Positions 34,001-47,700 of a stretch of 64,000 nt of DNA are shown one piece after another. The first letter of the stretch is position 1. Each line of letters starts with the position of its first letter. The notes below the pieces were generated by a model. That model worked only from the letters and a program-made list of their open reading frames with translations. It had not been told where the DNA came from and searched no databases. Source of the DNA: Halichondria panicea (taxonomy: Eukaryota; Porifera; Demospongiae; Suberitida; Halichondriidae); assembly GCF_963675165.1 (NCBI RefSeq), contig NC_087389.1:4462830-4526829 (forward strand), given 5' to 3'. The position numbers and the translations under genes were made by a program.

Positions 34001-35737
34001 AGTGTGAGCGGGATGTGGGCCAACGCTTTGAGGTTTGGAAACTTGTTGAGATGACTGAGAATTGTTTCAGACATTTCCCCACCATGAAGTTGTACGTATT
34101 GTGTGATTTGCTCAGTGTCAAATCCTAACACCTCGATATGTCGTTCATCCATGTAGTCATAGAGATCAGCTGTTACTGATGGACGAGAAGTGACTAGCAC
34201 TGAAGCTTTCGGAAGCTTATTGCCCTCGACAATATCAAAGAAAAATGAGCTTTCTTCGCGTAGCTCCGGCGGTAACTCATCCCAGCCTTCAAGGATAATC
34301 AACATCCTGTCACCTTGAGAACAAAAAGCCTGCTCAACAGCCTTGTCACGTATATCACCTTCTAAATAAATGTTTATTATGTCTTTTAGCGTGACCACAG
34401 ACTTTTTTTGGAATCTCCGAAGAGTAACCAAAACCAAAAGGTAATATTCTTCATTAAGAAACTCTCCTTTGGCCCAGAGCCGACACATTTCAAGTGCTAG
34501 CATTGTCTTTCCTATACCAGGAGCTCCTTCAACTAGTACTAACTTTCTTGGCTGATCTTCACCGTATGCAAAAACTCGATCCAGTTGAATTTGCTCTTTT
34601 TTCTTGATGATATCGTCGGCTGAATCGTGCAAAGTGCTTTTGAGAAATTTATCTTGCTCTCTGTCTATGTGATTGGCTTTCTGTTTCTTGATAAGAGCTA
34701 AACTTATATACTGCATTTTTTTGGATGCAGGTCCTGCAGCCCTCCTGAAAAATTTAGCTTGTGTGTAAGTGGTACGTAGATTGTCCGCAAAGACTTGAAG
34801 AGGGCTAGTAATGCATTGTCGGGAGAAATCCGAGCATGACTGGGGATCTGGACTGGAGGTTCGCGTTCGCTTAGAAGGTTCGCCGGAACTTTGGTCAGAA
34901 TTGTGTTGTCTTTTCAAACCTGTAGAAGCAGAAATGGATCAGTATATTACCTGTGACCACAACTGTTGTACAAATTGATGCATCACAGATTCAACTGTAT
35001 AATTATAGATCTAGTCTATATATAAATATAATTATCATTATATGCTATATAAAAAATTATACCAGCTATATATATATACATTTCCATAGCGTCCAGTATT
35101 TATACCCTATTATAGCTACTCTTATCCAGATTCGTAACTTCACTATGAATAATATTCAGTGTCAATTTAATAATTAGTTATATAATTATACTGATTCACA
35201 GCAGAATGATTCATGCATAATTTTGATACAATGACCTAGCCATGCAGGCGAATTAAAACAATGACCTATAGCCAGGCTTTGCCTATAGCTAACACAATGG
35301 GATCTTGGATTAATTGTATTGTCTCTAGGTGCGGGTTGCTTCTCACTTGACGGTTTGCTGGGTTGTGGAGAATGAGAGGTAGGTTCAGAACCAGAACTTG
35401 TAGCTAACGTGTCGGTTAATCCGGTTGCAGACTGATTATTTATAAGCCAATTCTCCAATTTATCTGCCAGATCAGAATGAGGCAAGTGTTCTGCTGCATC
35501 ACGAACACACTTTACAAATAATGAAGGCGCTCGATCTCCTTTTATGCACATGATTTTAACTAGTTCACATGTCTTTTCTTGTCTAGTTTGACTGGGCAAC
35601 ATCAATTTGTCCATTTCATCACTGGTCAGAAGCTGCTGCTTGTTTAGGTGTGGTAGTAGCTCTTCCAGGTTTAGATAGCTATTAAAGTCAACATGATGGT
35701 CCATAAAAAATCTTTTACATGTAGTAGATCTAGCCAT
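31015..35737 (-). CDS. NLR-B: CARD-NACHT-LRR receptor, diverged paralogue
   Basis: Exons: 35296-35737, 33164-34919, 33015-33098, 32524-32607, 32377-32463, 32236-32319, 32099-32182, 31959-32042, 31687-31776, 31531-31617, 31377-31461, 31015-31168. CARD (RFFMDHHVDFNSYLNLEELL...IMCIKGDRAPSLF), then NACHT with Walker A GAPGIGKT, Walker B LIILEGWDELPPEL, then nine LRR exons and a short tail. There is no separate linker exon: the NACHT exon opens with LKRQHNSDQSSGEPSKR, which corresponds to the start of NLR-A exon 2. Two doubts: exon 1 has a weak donor (GTGTTA), and the last LRR exon ends in phase 0 (GCT|GTAATG) while the terminal exon matches other family members only in phase 2. The tail may be spliced differently or be decaying. 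CARD and NACHT frames are open throughout. Confidence 0.82.
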
Positions 35738-36063
35738 AGCAAGTTGTTTCTACTTAGTAGTCTCATAGTAAATAGTACGTAGTTGTATACGCCCTAAATC
35801 CACCGCAAAACCGAAAGTAGATTTATATAGGGGTGGGGAAAGTCCCCCACAATTCCCCTTACATGCATGTACACATTTCCATCCACATTATAGTATAGAG
35901 CTAGCTGCACTTGTACTTGTCAGTGCAGTAGAATATAAATTATATCCACCTGATTGAGTTGTAAAATAATATAAAATGGGACAAAAATATACTATTGAAT
36001 GGGGGTGGTCTTTCACACATGTTCACAGGAGAAAAGGTTACACGTGGTATATACACATAACTA
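35738..36063. other. NLR-B promoter and NLR-C 3' flank
   Basis: Holds the kappaB/CACC/TATA block at 35821-35850. Otherwise AT-rich with no gene. Confidence 0.5.
35821..35850 (-). promoter_or_regulatory. kappaB, CACC and TATA block upstream of NLR-B
   Basis: On the minus strand: GGGGGACTTTCC (canonical kappaB; core complement at 35837-35846), then CCACCCC, then TATATAAAT (35821-35829), 84-100 bp before the start codon at 35737. Layout shared with NLR-D. Confidence 0.65.
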
Positions 36064-39000
36064 TCACAGATAATTGGTGGAGTTTCTTTTCTGCACCACT
36101 TGAGAGTGATGCTTGTAGTTGAGGTCTAACTTGTTCTCTGTGTCTCTCCCAGAGTTGATGGAGTCACAGATCTCTTGGAGCTTCTTCTTTCCTTCGTCAG
36201 TCACCTTTGTAGCCTCCATTCTGCATGAAACAATTACTTTAATTATTTCCGCAAATTTCACCAGACTACGTACTCATGTAATATGCAAACTTTTAAAGGA
36301 CTATACTCACTGTGACTGTACTGTAGTGTCCCCTTAAGCGTACACATGTACATGGAACTTAGCCTTTGAAAAGAGCCACGCAGCAATGTAAACTATAGCT
36401 ATTACTAGCATGCAAAGTAGACTGGAAACCACTCCCCTTCTCTCGGGAGAAAGGGACTGGCAAGCTGCCGTGTTGAGAGTTGTCCCAGTGCGTGAAGAAT
36501 GTCACGCTGCCACAAGAATGTAAACGTCACAATAGTCATGTGCCACCGCCCACACGCTATAACTATCACTGCACAAAATGTTATCGGCCTCAAGTATAAA
36601 GTACATCACCGGCGGTCTGTCATCGAGGTTGAAATAATATCACCCACGCATTACGCATTTTGTGGTTTGTTCTAATTTGCATTCCAACGGGACAACTCTC
36701 AACACGGCAACTTGCCAGTCCCCAGAGCCGGAGTGGTTTCCAGTCTACATGCAAAGTACGTATACGGTATACTCACAGAACTTGCTTGACTGAATTGGAG
36801 CTGTTCCTTTTCAAAGCCTCTCCCACTAGTTCAGCACCCTCGTCTCCGAGATGATTGCACCCCAGTCTGTGAGGAAAAACAACCAAATATTGACTCCACT
36901 GGCTTCTTTGATTTCAAAGCTAGGGTGCATAATGGAAGCACAGCAGTGGACTGTTGTACAGTTTGCTACCCAGTACCTTGACACCGTACGTATTAGTGTC
37001 TCTAAAATGTATAAGTTCATGGTCATCACGCAGACCTCGGTATGTGGTATGCTATAATTATTATAATTGTGGCCGCTTACTGAATTCCGACAAAAGTTTC
37101 TGTGACTGAAAACAGTTCCATGAGTTTCTTGAGCCCCTTTGGTGTGACATCACATCCAAACACCCTGTACAAAGTTTTAATTGACCAAAATAATTATGAT
37201 GAGTCATCAATTCATGCAGTTTCTACACTTTATAAGCCTTTACTTATTTAACTTTACTTACCCCAACTTTTTGAGAGATCCTTTACGTTTGACGATCAGT
37301 GCTTCAAGTACTCGTACAAAACCAACATCTCCAATTGGATTCTTTGACAAACTGCATGACACCAAAATAATGGTGGCTGCAATGATAATGAAACAGTTCA
37401 CGGCTTACTCTATCAGAATAAGGCTGCTGCTCTTCTCAATAATAGTAGCCACCAGATGACAGTCATCAGCTACCAAATCATTCCGATCAAGTCTAGAGTG
37501 CGTGGCAAATGAACATTAATCCAAGAAAAAATATAATCACGTACTCAGAAAGTTTGAGTGGGTGTACGTACAAATTACCTTAGTACTTCAAGAGTTTGGT
37601 TGACGGGAGCCATTTGGGCTAGAGCAGTAAGACCGACTGAAGTCATATCTGTTTTCGTCAGTCTACGTATAGACGAAGTAATTAAATAACATGAATTATA
37701 CATGATAAATCACTTACGATAATTCAGTGAGAGCCTTGTTGTATCTGTTGTCTAGTGCCTGCGCTATCCTCGTAACACCATGGCAACCAAATTGTTCAAA
37801 TCCGATGCTGTATAGACACAATTTGTGAGTAGACATACCTATAGAAGAATGCTTTCCAAATCATGATAGTTACGGAAACTTACTAGAGTTCTTCTATTGT
37901 GCTGTTTGCTCTCAAGACATCAGCTAGTTCAAAAGCACCATCTTTAGTCAGCTCACAGCTTGAGAAACTGTTATAAACATACTCGATATAATTATAGACC
38001 ATATTCACCGGCTTAAAGAAAACAGATAAAAGTACATGTATAATTATACTTACATATTCACTGTGCATCATAAATGCCTGGCTGATATAAAATTATTATA
38101 ACTAACTAATAGCACTTAACGTACTGAAGTGATTTGGTTGTTGCATGCGACTGCTTAAGAGCTCTTGTTAGAGTCCTCATGCCCTCGTCTCCAAACGGAT
38201 TGGACGACAATCTGTAGAGGATATTATCAGTGACTATGGTTATTATTATACATTCGCTGATCTGGAATTTAAATACTTACATGTAGTATAGACATAAATT
38301 TGCTAGCTGGACGAGGCATATGTGTATAGTGAACTTCTCAATAAGGACAGTTTGCAATTGGAAACAGTCAGTTTGTCCTAATGTATAGAGACGAGGTCCT
38401 TTATTAAGAGGCTAAATCTCTATAGTAGCTGTCCAATAGAGAGGGTGTCCCTAGCTTGCTTGTAAGGTTTACTACAATTAATACACATGCACACATAAGC
38501 TCACATGAGTGAGTGTAGCTGCATCTTGCTGTTGATCATTTCCGCTAGGTGGCAGACAGACACGGCTCGTATCCGGTTCTGAGTCAAACTGCATGCACGT
38601 AAAAGGTAAATTTAAAAAGGATCACAGTTGAATACAATGCATTGTCTTGATAAAGTACACGAGTGTCGCAGCTACATTTATTGCCATACTACTAAATTGT
38701 GTCAGGATACAATTTTGAGTAGCAAACATAAACCATTCACATCATTACACTACGGACTACGGACTGGCTAATAATTATCCACTCACTCCAATCTCTTGAT
38801 GGTGAATCCGAGTACTCCATGGGCCTCAATGTGGGTCAAAAGAGACGTCTTGAATATCCTCAGTCCATCGTCCCCCATATTGCACCCCCTCAACTCGACC
38901 TGCCAATCCCCCCCGGCCGATGTGATCATGTGAGCAGCACAGAGACAGTCGGTTGTGTTGAGAAGCATATTACCGAGGTTTAGAACATAGAACATCTTTT

Positions 39001-41416
39001 CTGCAGCTTTCTTGCTGATAGCAGGGTTGTCGGCTTCGTACAAACAGTGTAAAAGAAAGATTTGATCTCGATTGGCCTTCCCAGTTCCAGATATGATTAA
39101 TTCTTTGAAATATTCATTCTCGAGTCTTGTAATCCCCGAGAAAAATTTCCAAATGTTTTGAAACTGCTTGTCATTTCGGAACTCTCTGAGAAGGGAAACT
39201 CGTTGATCATTAACCAGATGTTGAATTCCATAGGCTGCGAGAAACTCTTGAATTGAGAGATGATTGAACTGATAAATCTGCTCGAATCCTGCTGCAACAG
39301 TCATAACAGGTGCATTCAATAGGCCGTAGCCGTCAAAGGCATTTGGTTTGAGACCAACTCTCTGCAAATCTTCTTTGCTGTACACAAACTTCTTTTCTTT
39401 GAAGCCGTCCAGAGCCAAAGTACAGAGGGAATTGATCACGCTTCTAACTTTGACTGGTAGTTCTTCCAAGCAAGAAACTCCAGAGAGGGACTTGAACGTT
39501 ACGTGCTTCTTCAAGGTTAGGAAAAGAGTGTTGCAGATGTGCTGACGATAAAGCTCTGTGAGGGTATGCGGCAAAGCTAAATCTTTTCGAGCCACGTGGC
39601 AGATAATGGAAAGAGTGAGCGGGATGTGGGCCAATGCTTTGAGGTTCGGAAACTTGTTGAGATGGCTAAGAACCGTTTCAGACATATCCCCGCCATGAAA
39701 TTGTACGTATTGTGTGATTTCTTTAGTGCTGAAGCCCAATACCTCGATATGTCGTTCATCCATGTATTCATAAAGGTCAGAGGTCACTGTGGGACGAGAG
39801 GTTACAAGTACAGATGCTTTCGGTAAAATATTGCCCTCAACAATGTCAAAAAAGAATGAACCTTCTTCACGTAACGTAGGAGACAACTCGTCCCAGCCTT
39901 CGAGAATGAATAAAGTTCTTTCCCCTTGAGATCTCAATAACTTTTCGGTAGCCTCAGCAAGGAGGGGGCCTTGCAGGTATATGAGCAGATCACTCAACTC
40001 CACTAACGGTTTTCGCTGGTATCTTCTGAGGGTTACTAAGAGCACCATATCGTATTCATCTAGCAGATCTTTATTGGCCCATAGTTGACACATGTGTAGG
40101 GCAAGCATTGTCTTTCCAACACCAGGAGCCCCTTCGACTAGTACGAGCTTCCTCGATCCTTCTTTACCGTAAGTGAAAATTCCTTGCAAATTAATGTCTT
40201 CCTTTTTCTTCTTGATGATGTCATCCACAGAGCCGTGTAATGTACTTTGCAGAAATTCATCATTCTCTGCATCTGCAGCACTTATTCCTTTCTTCTTGAC
40301 GAGTGCTAGATTAATAAATTTGATAGTTCCTTTGTTAATACCAGCAGATTTCTTGAAGAACTTTTCATCTGCATAAGAGGTTCTCAAAGTTTTAATGAGC
40401 ACTTGAAGAGGAGATTCATCTATTGAATGTCGTTCTGAGCGAGTGGAACTAGAACGTACTAAGGGTGATGAATAACGACTTTGATCATCACCTGACGGAG
40501 GTATGTATTGCCGGCCAAATTCGTGTGGGGGCTGACGAAATTGCAGGTTAGATTGAGAGGTGCTTGATTGTTCTGGTAAGCGATCGCTTTCTTCCGTTCT
40601 AGAACCTGTATATAATATTGAGGTGTATAGATAATTGAAGTATATTATGCGTACATCACATGTAATGAAAATGGTGATTCGTATAGAATGTTTATACCTA
40701 TTAGCTTGTCATGTGATCTGTCAGGTCTAGGCCGGCGGAGAGGGGGAGGTTGAAGATCTGTTGACATGGTGACGTCAGATTGAGCCCCTCTTTTAACTCC
40801 TATTGTGAGCAATTGTGAGCAATAGTAAAAAGAGTTTCATGTAAAAACATACACACAGTGTACATATAGTCTATACTTCATGCACCCACAAATTTACAGA
40901 AAAAAATTTTTGCAGGCGGCGCGACACCTTATCCCTTCAGAAACCCCTTTGATTAATGTCTAGCTACGCCCCTGCTCAGCAGAATTATTCATGCATATTG
41001 ATACAATGACCTTGGATTGTGTTGTCTCCAGGTGCGGGTTGCTTCTCACTTGACAGTTTGTTGGGTTGTTGAGAACGAGAGGTAAGTTCAGAACCAGAAC
41101 TTGTAGCTAACGTGACAGTTGCAGAATTATTTATAAGCCAATTCTCCAATTTATCCGCCAGATCGGAATGAGGCAAGTGTTCCGCTGCATCACGAACACT
41201 CTTTGTGAATAATGAAGGAGCTCGATCTCCTTTTATGCACATGATTTTAACTAGTTCCAGTATCTTCTCTTTTCTAGTTAGACTCTTCATCATCAATTTT
41301 TCCATTTCATCACTGGTCAGAAGCTGCTGCTCGTTTAGGTGCGGTAGTAGCTCCTTTAGGTTTAGATCCCTATTAAAGTCAACATGATGGACCATAAAAA
41401 ATCTGTTAGTAGCCAT
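36064..41416 (-). CDS. NLR-C: CARD-NACHT-LRR receptor, intact
   Basis: Exons: 41011-41416, 40698-40799, 38787-40605, 38505-38588, 38125-38211, 37884-37967, 37718-37807, 37579-37662, 37409-37492, 37262-37351, 37081-37164, 36777-36866, 36064-36220; 3261 nt, 1086 residues, phases consistent. CARD in exon 1, a Pro/Arg-rich linker exon (TDLQPPPLRRPRPDRSHDK), then the NACHT exon with Walker A GAPGVGKT, Walker B LFILEGWDELSP, TSRPTV and FNHLSIQEFLAAYG, nine LRR exons, and a terminal exon MEATKVTDEGKKKLQEICDS ending NSTNYL. Very similar to NLR-D and NLR-E along its whole length, so the three are recent tandem duplicates. Exon 1 uses the donor CAAG|GTCATT; the alternative GTATCA would create a stop. 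A 330-bp mobile element lies in its last intron. Confidence 0.92.
36418..36747. mobile_element. 330-bp inverted-repeat element (TAGACTGG ends) in NLR-C
   Basis: Terminal inverted repeats of about 70 bp: TAGACTGGAAACCACTCC on the left, GGAGTGGTTTCCAGTCTA on the right, with GGGACTGGCAAG and GTGTTGAGAGTTGTCCC inside both. Flanked by the 9-bp direct repeat CATGCAAAG (36409-36417, 36748-36756). NLR-E has the unoccupied site CATGCAAAG at 49023-49031, and NLR-D a close version (TATACAAAG), so insertion postdates the NLR duplications. Interior non-coding. Confidence 0.92.
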
Positions 41417-41768
41417 TATATAGCGAATTACTTAGTCAGAGTATATGTATATACGCCCTTGGCCTTGTTACGTACTTGTACTTGTAGCTGTAATCTTGAA
41501 ACCGCAAACCGAAAGTTAGTTTACAGCAATATAGGGGTGGGGAAAATCCCGGAATTCCCCTTACAAATTAGGAGTGGAGAGAATCAATTAACTGAAGTAC
41601 AATAATAGCTGCACTTGCCTATTCATAACAAGTAGAATAATTGTTGAGTTGCAAAAATTAACACAGAATTTAGTTTCACAAAAACATCGTGAGCTGAATA
41701 TAAAAGTACCAATGAATGGGGTGGTCTTCACAGGAAAAAAGGTTACACGTGGTACATACACATAACTA
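41417..41768. other. NLR-C promoter and NLR-D 3' flank
   Basis: Holds the NLR-C kappaB sites at 41541-41560. No gene. Confidence 0.5.
41541..41560 (-). promoter_or_regulatory. two adjacent NF-kappaB-like sites upstream of NLR-C
   Basis: On the minus strand GGGGAATTCC is followed directly by GGGATTTTCC, both fitting GGGRNNYYCC, then CCACCCC. They lie 125-144 bp before the start codon at 41416. The TATA-like sequence seen in NLR-B and NLR-D is degraded here. Confidence 0.6.
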
Positions 41769-44700
41769 TCACAGATAATTGGTGGAGTTTCTTTTCTGCA
41801 CTACTTGAGAGTTTTGCTTGTAGTTGAGATCTAACTTGTTCTCTGCATCTCTCTCAGAGTTGATGGAGTCACAGATCTCCTGGAGCTTCTTCTTTCCTTT
41901 GTCAGTCACCTTTGTAGCCTCCATTCTGCATGAAATTATTTCGGCAAATTTCACTAGACTGCGTACTATATAGCATTAATCATGCAATATGCAAATTAAA
42001 GGACCATGCATGCACTGAACTGTATAATAGTGTCACCTTAAATGTCACATGTACATGGACCTCGGCCAATAATAGCTTTGAAAAGAGCTACACAGCATCG
42101 TAAACTAGCTATTACTAGTATACAAAGTACGTATACTGTATACTCACAGAACTTGCTTGACTGATTTGGAGCTGTTTCTTTTCAAAGCCTCTCCCACTAG
42201 TTCAGCACCCTCGTCTCCGAGATGATTGCACCCCAGACTGTGAAGAATAACAATAAAATATTGATACAGGAACTCATCATCGGCTCGGCTGGCTTCTTTT
42301 TTCATAGCTAGTTCAATACAGTGTGCACAAATATGGAAGCACAGCAGTACAGTTTGCTACGTATACATAGTCAGTGACATTGTAAGTTAAATGTGTCTCC
42401 TAGAATGCATAAAGGCATGGTCACCATGTAGGTATACACATGCATGTGGTACCATAATACCAATTATAATTGTGGCCGCTTACTGAATTCCGACAAAAGT
42501 TTCTGTGACTGAAAATAGTTCCACGAGTTTCTTGAGCCCCTTTGGTGTGACATCACATCCAAACACCCTGCATTAACACAGACGACAAATTGACCAAAAT
42601 ATGACGACAAGTCATCAACATACGCTTTAATAAGCCCTTACCCCAACTTTTTGAGAGAGCTTTTAGGTTTGGCAATCAGTGCTTCAAGTACTCGCTCAAA
42701 ACCAGCATCTCCAATTGGATTTTTTGACAAACTGCATGACACCCAACATTTGGTAGTTTCAATAATCAATGAAACTTTTCACGACTTACTCTATCAGAGT
42801 AAGGCTGCTGCTCTTCTCAATAATAGTAGCCACCAGATGACAGTCATCAGATCCCAAATCATTCCGATCAAGTCTGGAGTGAAAATACAAAATGGCAAAT
42901 GAATCACGTATTCAGAAAGTTTGAATGGGTGTACGTTACCTTAGTACTTCAAGAGTTTGGTTGACGGGAGCCATTTGGGCTAGAGCAGTAAGACCGGCTG
43001 TAGTCATATCTGTTTTCGTCAGTCTACATGCATAACGGAGTAAATTAGAAGTTAAAAGAATACACACGCGTGAATGTAGGACTTACGATAGTTCAGTGAG
43101 TGTCTTGTTGTATCTGTTGTCTAGTGCTTGCGCTATACTCTTAACGCCATGGCAACCAAATGGTTCAAATCCGATGCTGTATAGACACAATTTGTGAGTA
43201 GACATACCTATAGAAGAATGCTTTCCAAATCATGATAGTTACGGAAACATACTGGAGTTCTTTTATTGTGCTGTTTGCTCTCAAGACATCAGCTAGTTCA
43301 AAAGCACCATCTGTAGTCAGCTCACAGCTTAAGAAACTGTAAGTTGATGATTATGATTATATACCACTAGAGGTTTACCGGAAAAACGGAAATAAAAGTA
43401 CATTACGTACATATTCGTGGTTTTACAATGTGCAATAAATGCTTGGCTGATATAATGTAGCATTTAACGTACCGAAGTGACTTGGTTGTTGCGTGCGGCT
43501 GCTTGAGACCTGCTGCGATAGTCCTCATACCCTCGTCTCCAAACGGATTGGACGACAATCTGTAGAGGGTATTATCAATTACTATACATTCTGAGTATGG
43601 TTATCATACACTCGTTCACTGATCTGGAATTGAAATACATAGTACTTTACATAAATTTTCTAGCTGGATGAGGCACATTATGTATAACAGAGAGTCAAAA
43701 TAAAGGACGGTTTGGAAACAAGCAGTCACCTTGTCTTATAGAGAAACGAGGTCCTTTACTAAGAGGCTAAAACTCTATAGTAGTTCACATGCCATTAAGA
43801 CTGTCCAATAGAGAGGGTGTCCTTTGCTTGTACAATTAATACACACACAAGCTCACATGAGTGAATGCAGCTGCATCTTGCTGTCGATCATGTCCGCGAG
43901 GTGGCCAACAGACCTTGCTTGTATCCGGTTCTGAGTCAAACTGCACGTAAAAGGTATATACCATACCTTAAGGTATGTGACATATTTTCACAGGCAGATA
44001 ATTAAGTTAGCTCATTTTGCTCCTATACTCAAGTTGTGAAATTAATGTTATTCATAGCGTTTCTAATTACTCGCAAGTGGTTATATATTCATTGGATTTT
44101 CCGAAGCTATGCTCTTTAATTGACACATGCTACATATTAAGCAGATGCAGTACGTAGACATAAAACCATTCACATCATTACACCACCACCGACTGCCTAA
44201 AAAGTCTATACACTCACTCCAATCTCTTGATGGTGAATCCGAGTACTCCATGGGTCTCAATGTGGGTCAAAAGAGACGTCTTGAATATCCTCAGTCCATC
44301 GTCCCCCATATTGCACCCCCTCAACTCGACCTGCCACTCCCCCCCAGCCGATGTGATCATGTGAGCAGCACAGAGACAGTCGGTTGTGCTGAGAAGCATG
44401 TTACCAAGGTTTAGAACATGGAACATCTTTTTCGCAGCTTTCTTGCTGATAGCAGGGTTGTCAGCTTCGTACAAGCAGTGTAGAAGAAAGATTTGATCTC
44501 GATTGGCCTTCCCAGTTTCAGATATGATCAATTCTTTGAAATATTCGTTCTCGAGCCTTGTAATCCCCGAGAAAAATTTCCAAATGTTTTGAAACTGCTT
44601 GTCATTTCGAAACTCTCTGAGAAGTGAAACTCGTTGATCATTAACCAGATGTTGAATTCCATAGGCTGCGAGAAACTCTTGAATTGAGAGATGATTGAAC

Positions 44701-47700
44701 TGATAAATCTGCTCGAATCCTGCTGCAACGGCCATAACAGGTGCATTCAATAGGCCGTAGCCATCAAAGGCATTTGGTTTGAGACCAACTCTCTGCAAAT
44801 CCTCTTTACTGTACACAAACTTCTTCTCTTTGAAGCCGTCCAGAGCCAAAGTACATAGAGAATTGATCACGCTTCTAACTTCGACCGGTAGTTCTTCCAA
44901 GCAAGAAATTCCAGAGAGGGACTTGAACGTTATGTGCCTCTTCAAGGTTAGGAAAAGAGTGTTACAGATGTGCTGACGATAAAGCTCTGTGAGGGTATGC
45001 GGCAAAGCTGAATCTTTTCGAGCCACGTGGCAGATAATGGAAAGAGTGAGCGGGATGTGGGCCAACGCTTTGAGGTTCGGAAACTTGTTGAGATGGCTAA
45101 GAACCGTTTCAGACATATCCCCGCCATGAAGTTGTACGTACTGTGTGATTTCCTTAGTGCTGAAGCCCAATACCTCGATATGTCGTTCATCCATGTATTC
45201 ATAGAGGTCAGAGGTCACTGTGGGACGAGAGGTTACAAGTACAGATGCTTTCGGTAAAATATTGCCCTCGACAATGTCAAAAAAGAATGAACCTTCTTCA
45301 CGTAACGTAGGAGGCAACTCGTCCCAGCCTTCGAGAATGAACAAACTTCTTTCCCCTTGAGATCTCAATAACTCTTCGGTAGCATCATCGAGAAGAGAGC
45401 CTTGCAGGTATATGAGCAGATCACTCAAATCCACTGACGGTTTTCGCTGGTATCTTCTGAGGGTTACCAAGAGCACCATATCGTATTCATCTAGCAGATC
45501 TTTATTGGCCCATAGTTGACACATGTGTAGGGCAAGCATTGTCTTTCCAACACCAGGAGCCCCTTCGACTAGTACGAGCTTCCTCGATCCTTTTTTACCG
45601 TAAGTGAAAATTCCTTGCAACTTAATGTCTTCCTTTTTCTTCTTGATGATGTCATCCACAGAGCCGTGTAATGTACTTTGCAGAAATTCATCATTCTCTG
45701 CATCTGCAGCACTTATTCCTTTCTTCTTGACGAGTGCTAGATTAATAAATTTGATAGTTCCTTTGTTAATACCAGCAGATTTGTTGAAGAACTTTTCATC
45801 TGCATAAGAGGTTCTCAAAGTTTTAATGAGCACTTGAAGAGGAGATTCATCTGTTGAATGTCCTTCTGAGCGAGTGGAACTAGAACGTACTAAGGGTGAT
45901 GAATAACGACTTTGATCATCACCTGACGGAGGTATGTATTGCCGGCCAAATTCGTGTGGGGGCTGACGAAATTGCAGGTTAGATTGAGAGGTGCTTGGTT
46001 GTTCTGGTAAGCGATCGTTTTCTTCCGTTCTAGAACCTGTATAAAGAAAGTATAATATTGAAGGTGTATAGATAATTGAAGTATATTATGCGTACATCAT
46101 GAAATGAAAATGTTGATTCGTATACAATGTTTATACCTGTTAGCTTGTCATGTGATCTGTCATGTCTAGGCCGGCGGAGAGGGGGTGGTTGGAGATCTGT
46201 TGGCATGGTAACGTCAGATTGAGCCCTTCTTTTAACTCCTATCGTGAGCAATAGTAAAAAGAGATTCATATAAAACATACACATAGTGTACTAAACCTAA
46301 ACGTGGAGTTAGCAGAAATGAATCAGTATTACGACCACAACTGTTGTACAAAAGTACACTTTATGGATTGTTTATCGCATCTATGTATAATTATATTCAT
46401 TGTGTTAAATGCCAGCTACCGTACTTCTTCTAAAAGAGGCGCCCTTCTAACTAGTGTTCAAGCTTGCGCTGTGCTAATGCCTCTCGCCATGTTTTTGCTT
46501 TTGCTCAAAAGTAGTTTCTATAATGAATTTTATATTAAAGTTAGCGTATCTATATAAAGTCACTGAGAAGAAAAGACTTATTTACATGCATCTATTGTTG
46601 TTATTTATTGTATTATGTGGCTTACCAGGACCTCAAGAAAGAAGAAAATTGATTCTTCCAGGATCTGTAGTTCAGTGTATATAATATCTAACCTGTGTAC
46701 ATGCATATTGTTATCTATATTGTTATATGGTAGTGTTTTGTGGCTTACCAGGCCCTCAAGACAAAGATGATTCTGCCAGGAGGATCTGGATCTGGATCTT
46801 GGATACTATTTTCTCACACATGGGGAATGAGCGCGCATGCGCATTACATCCACAGGAATAATTAAAGACAAAGAGATCAATTTCACAAATGGCTACTGCT
46901 AGCTAGCTGTTTTAACAGATATTTTCTGAGTATTGTAGCTAACAAAAAGCTAGCGCTTTAGTGCAAGGCCAACTCATATGTTGAAAGATTCTGAAGACTA
47001 GAGACTGCAACAGCCTTCAATGTGAGTCAAACTAGCCATAACTCGAGAAAGAAGCTTTAGTTTGCTAATCCACGAATCAAAATCCAAGAGAACGTGGCTA
47101 GAAGCCTATAGAAGCTGTTAGCTTTCGTCGCATTGCAACTGTTGAGCAGTTACAGCTGGAACAGACACACACAGTCAGCTTTACCGTATCCCTCGTGCGG
47201 CTACGCCTCAAGGCATAATTATGCGCCAGGACTGAAAAGTAATTTTGAGTCTCCATAATTATTATAATACACAAGGCTCAGCAGAATTATTCATGCAATG
47301 ACCTATAGCCAGGCTTTGCCTAACCTCGAGACCAGTATTTTAATCGGCCTGGATTCGAGGCTAGGCTTCGCCTAGCTAACACAATGACCTTGAATTGTGT
47401 TGTCTCTAGGTGCGGGTTGCTTCTCACTTGACGATTTGCTGGGTTGTGGAAAACGAGACATAGGTTCAGAACCAGAACTTGTACCTAACGTGTCGGTTGC
47501 AGAATTATTTATATTAAGCCAATCCTCCAATTTATCTGCCAGATCGGAATGAGGCAAGTGTTCCGCTGCATCACGAACACACTTTGTGAATAATGAAGGA
47601 GCTCGATCTCCTTTTATGCACATGATTTTAACTAGTTCCAGTATCTTCTCTTGTCTAGTTAGACTCTTCAACATCAATTTTTCCATTTCATTACTGGTCA

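Noticed and set aside
39596..39826. Plus-strand frame of 76 codons, repeated at 45027 and 52408
   Set aside because: Antisense shadow of the conserved NACHT exon; conservation follows the NLR sequence.
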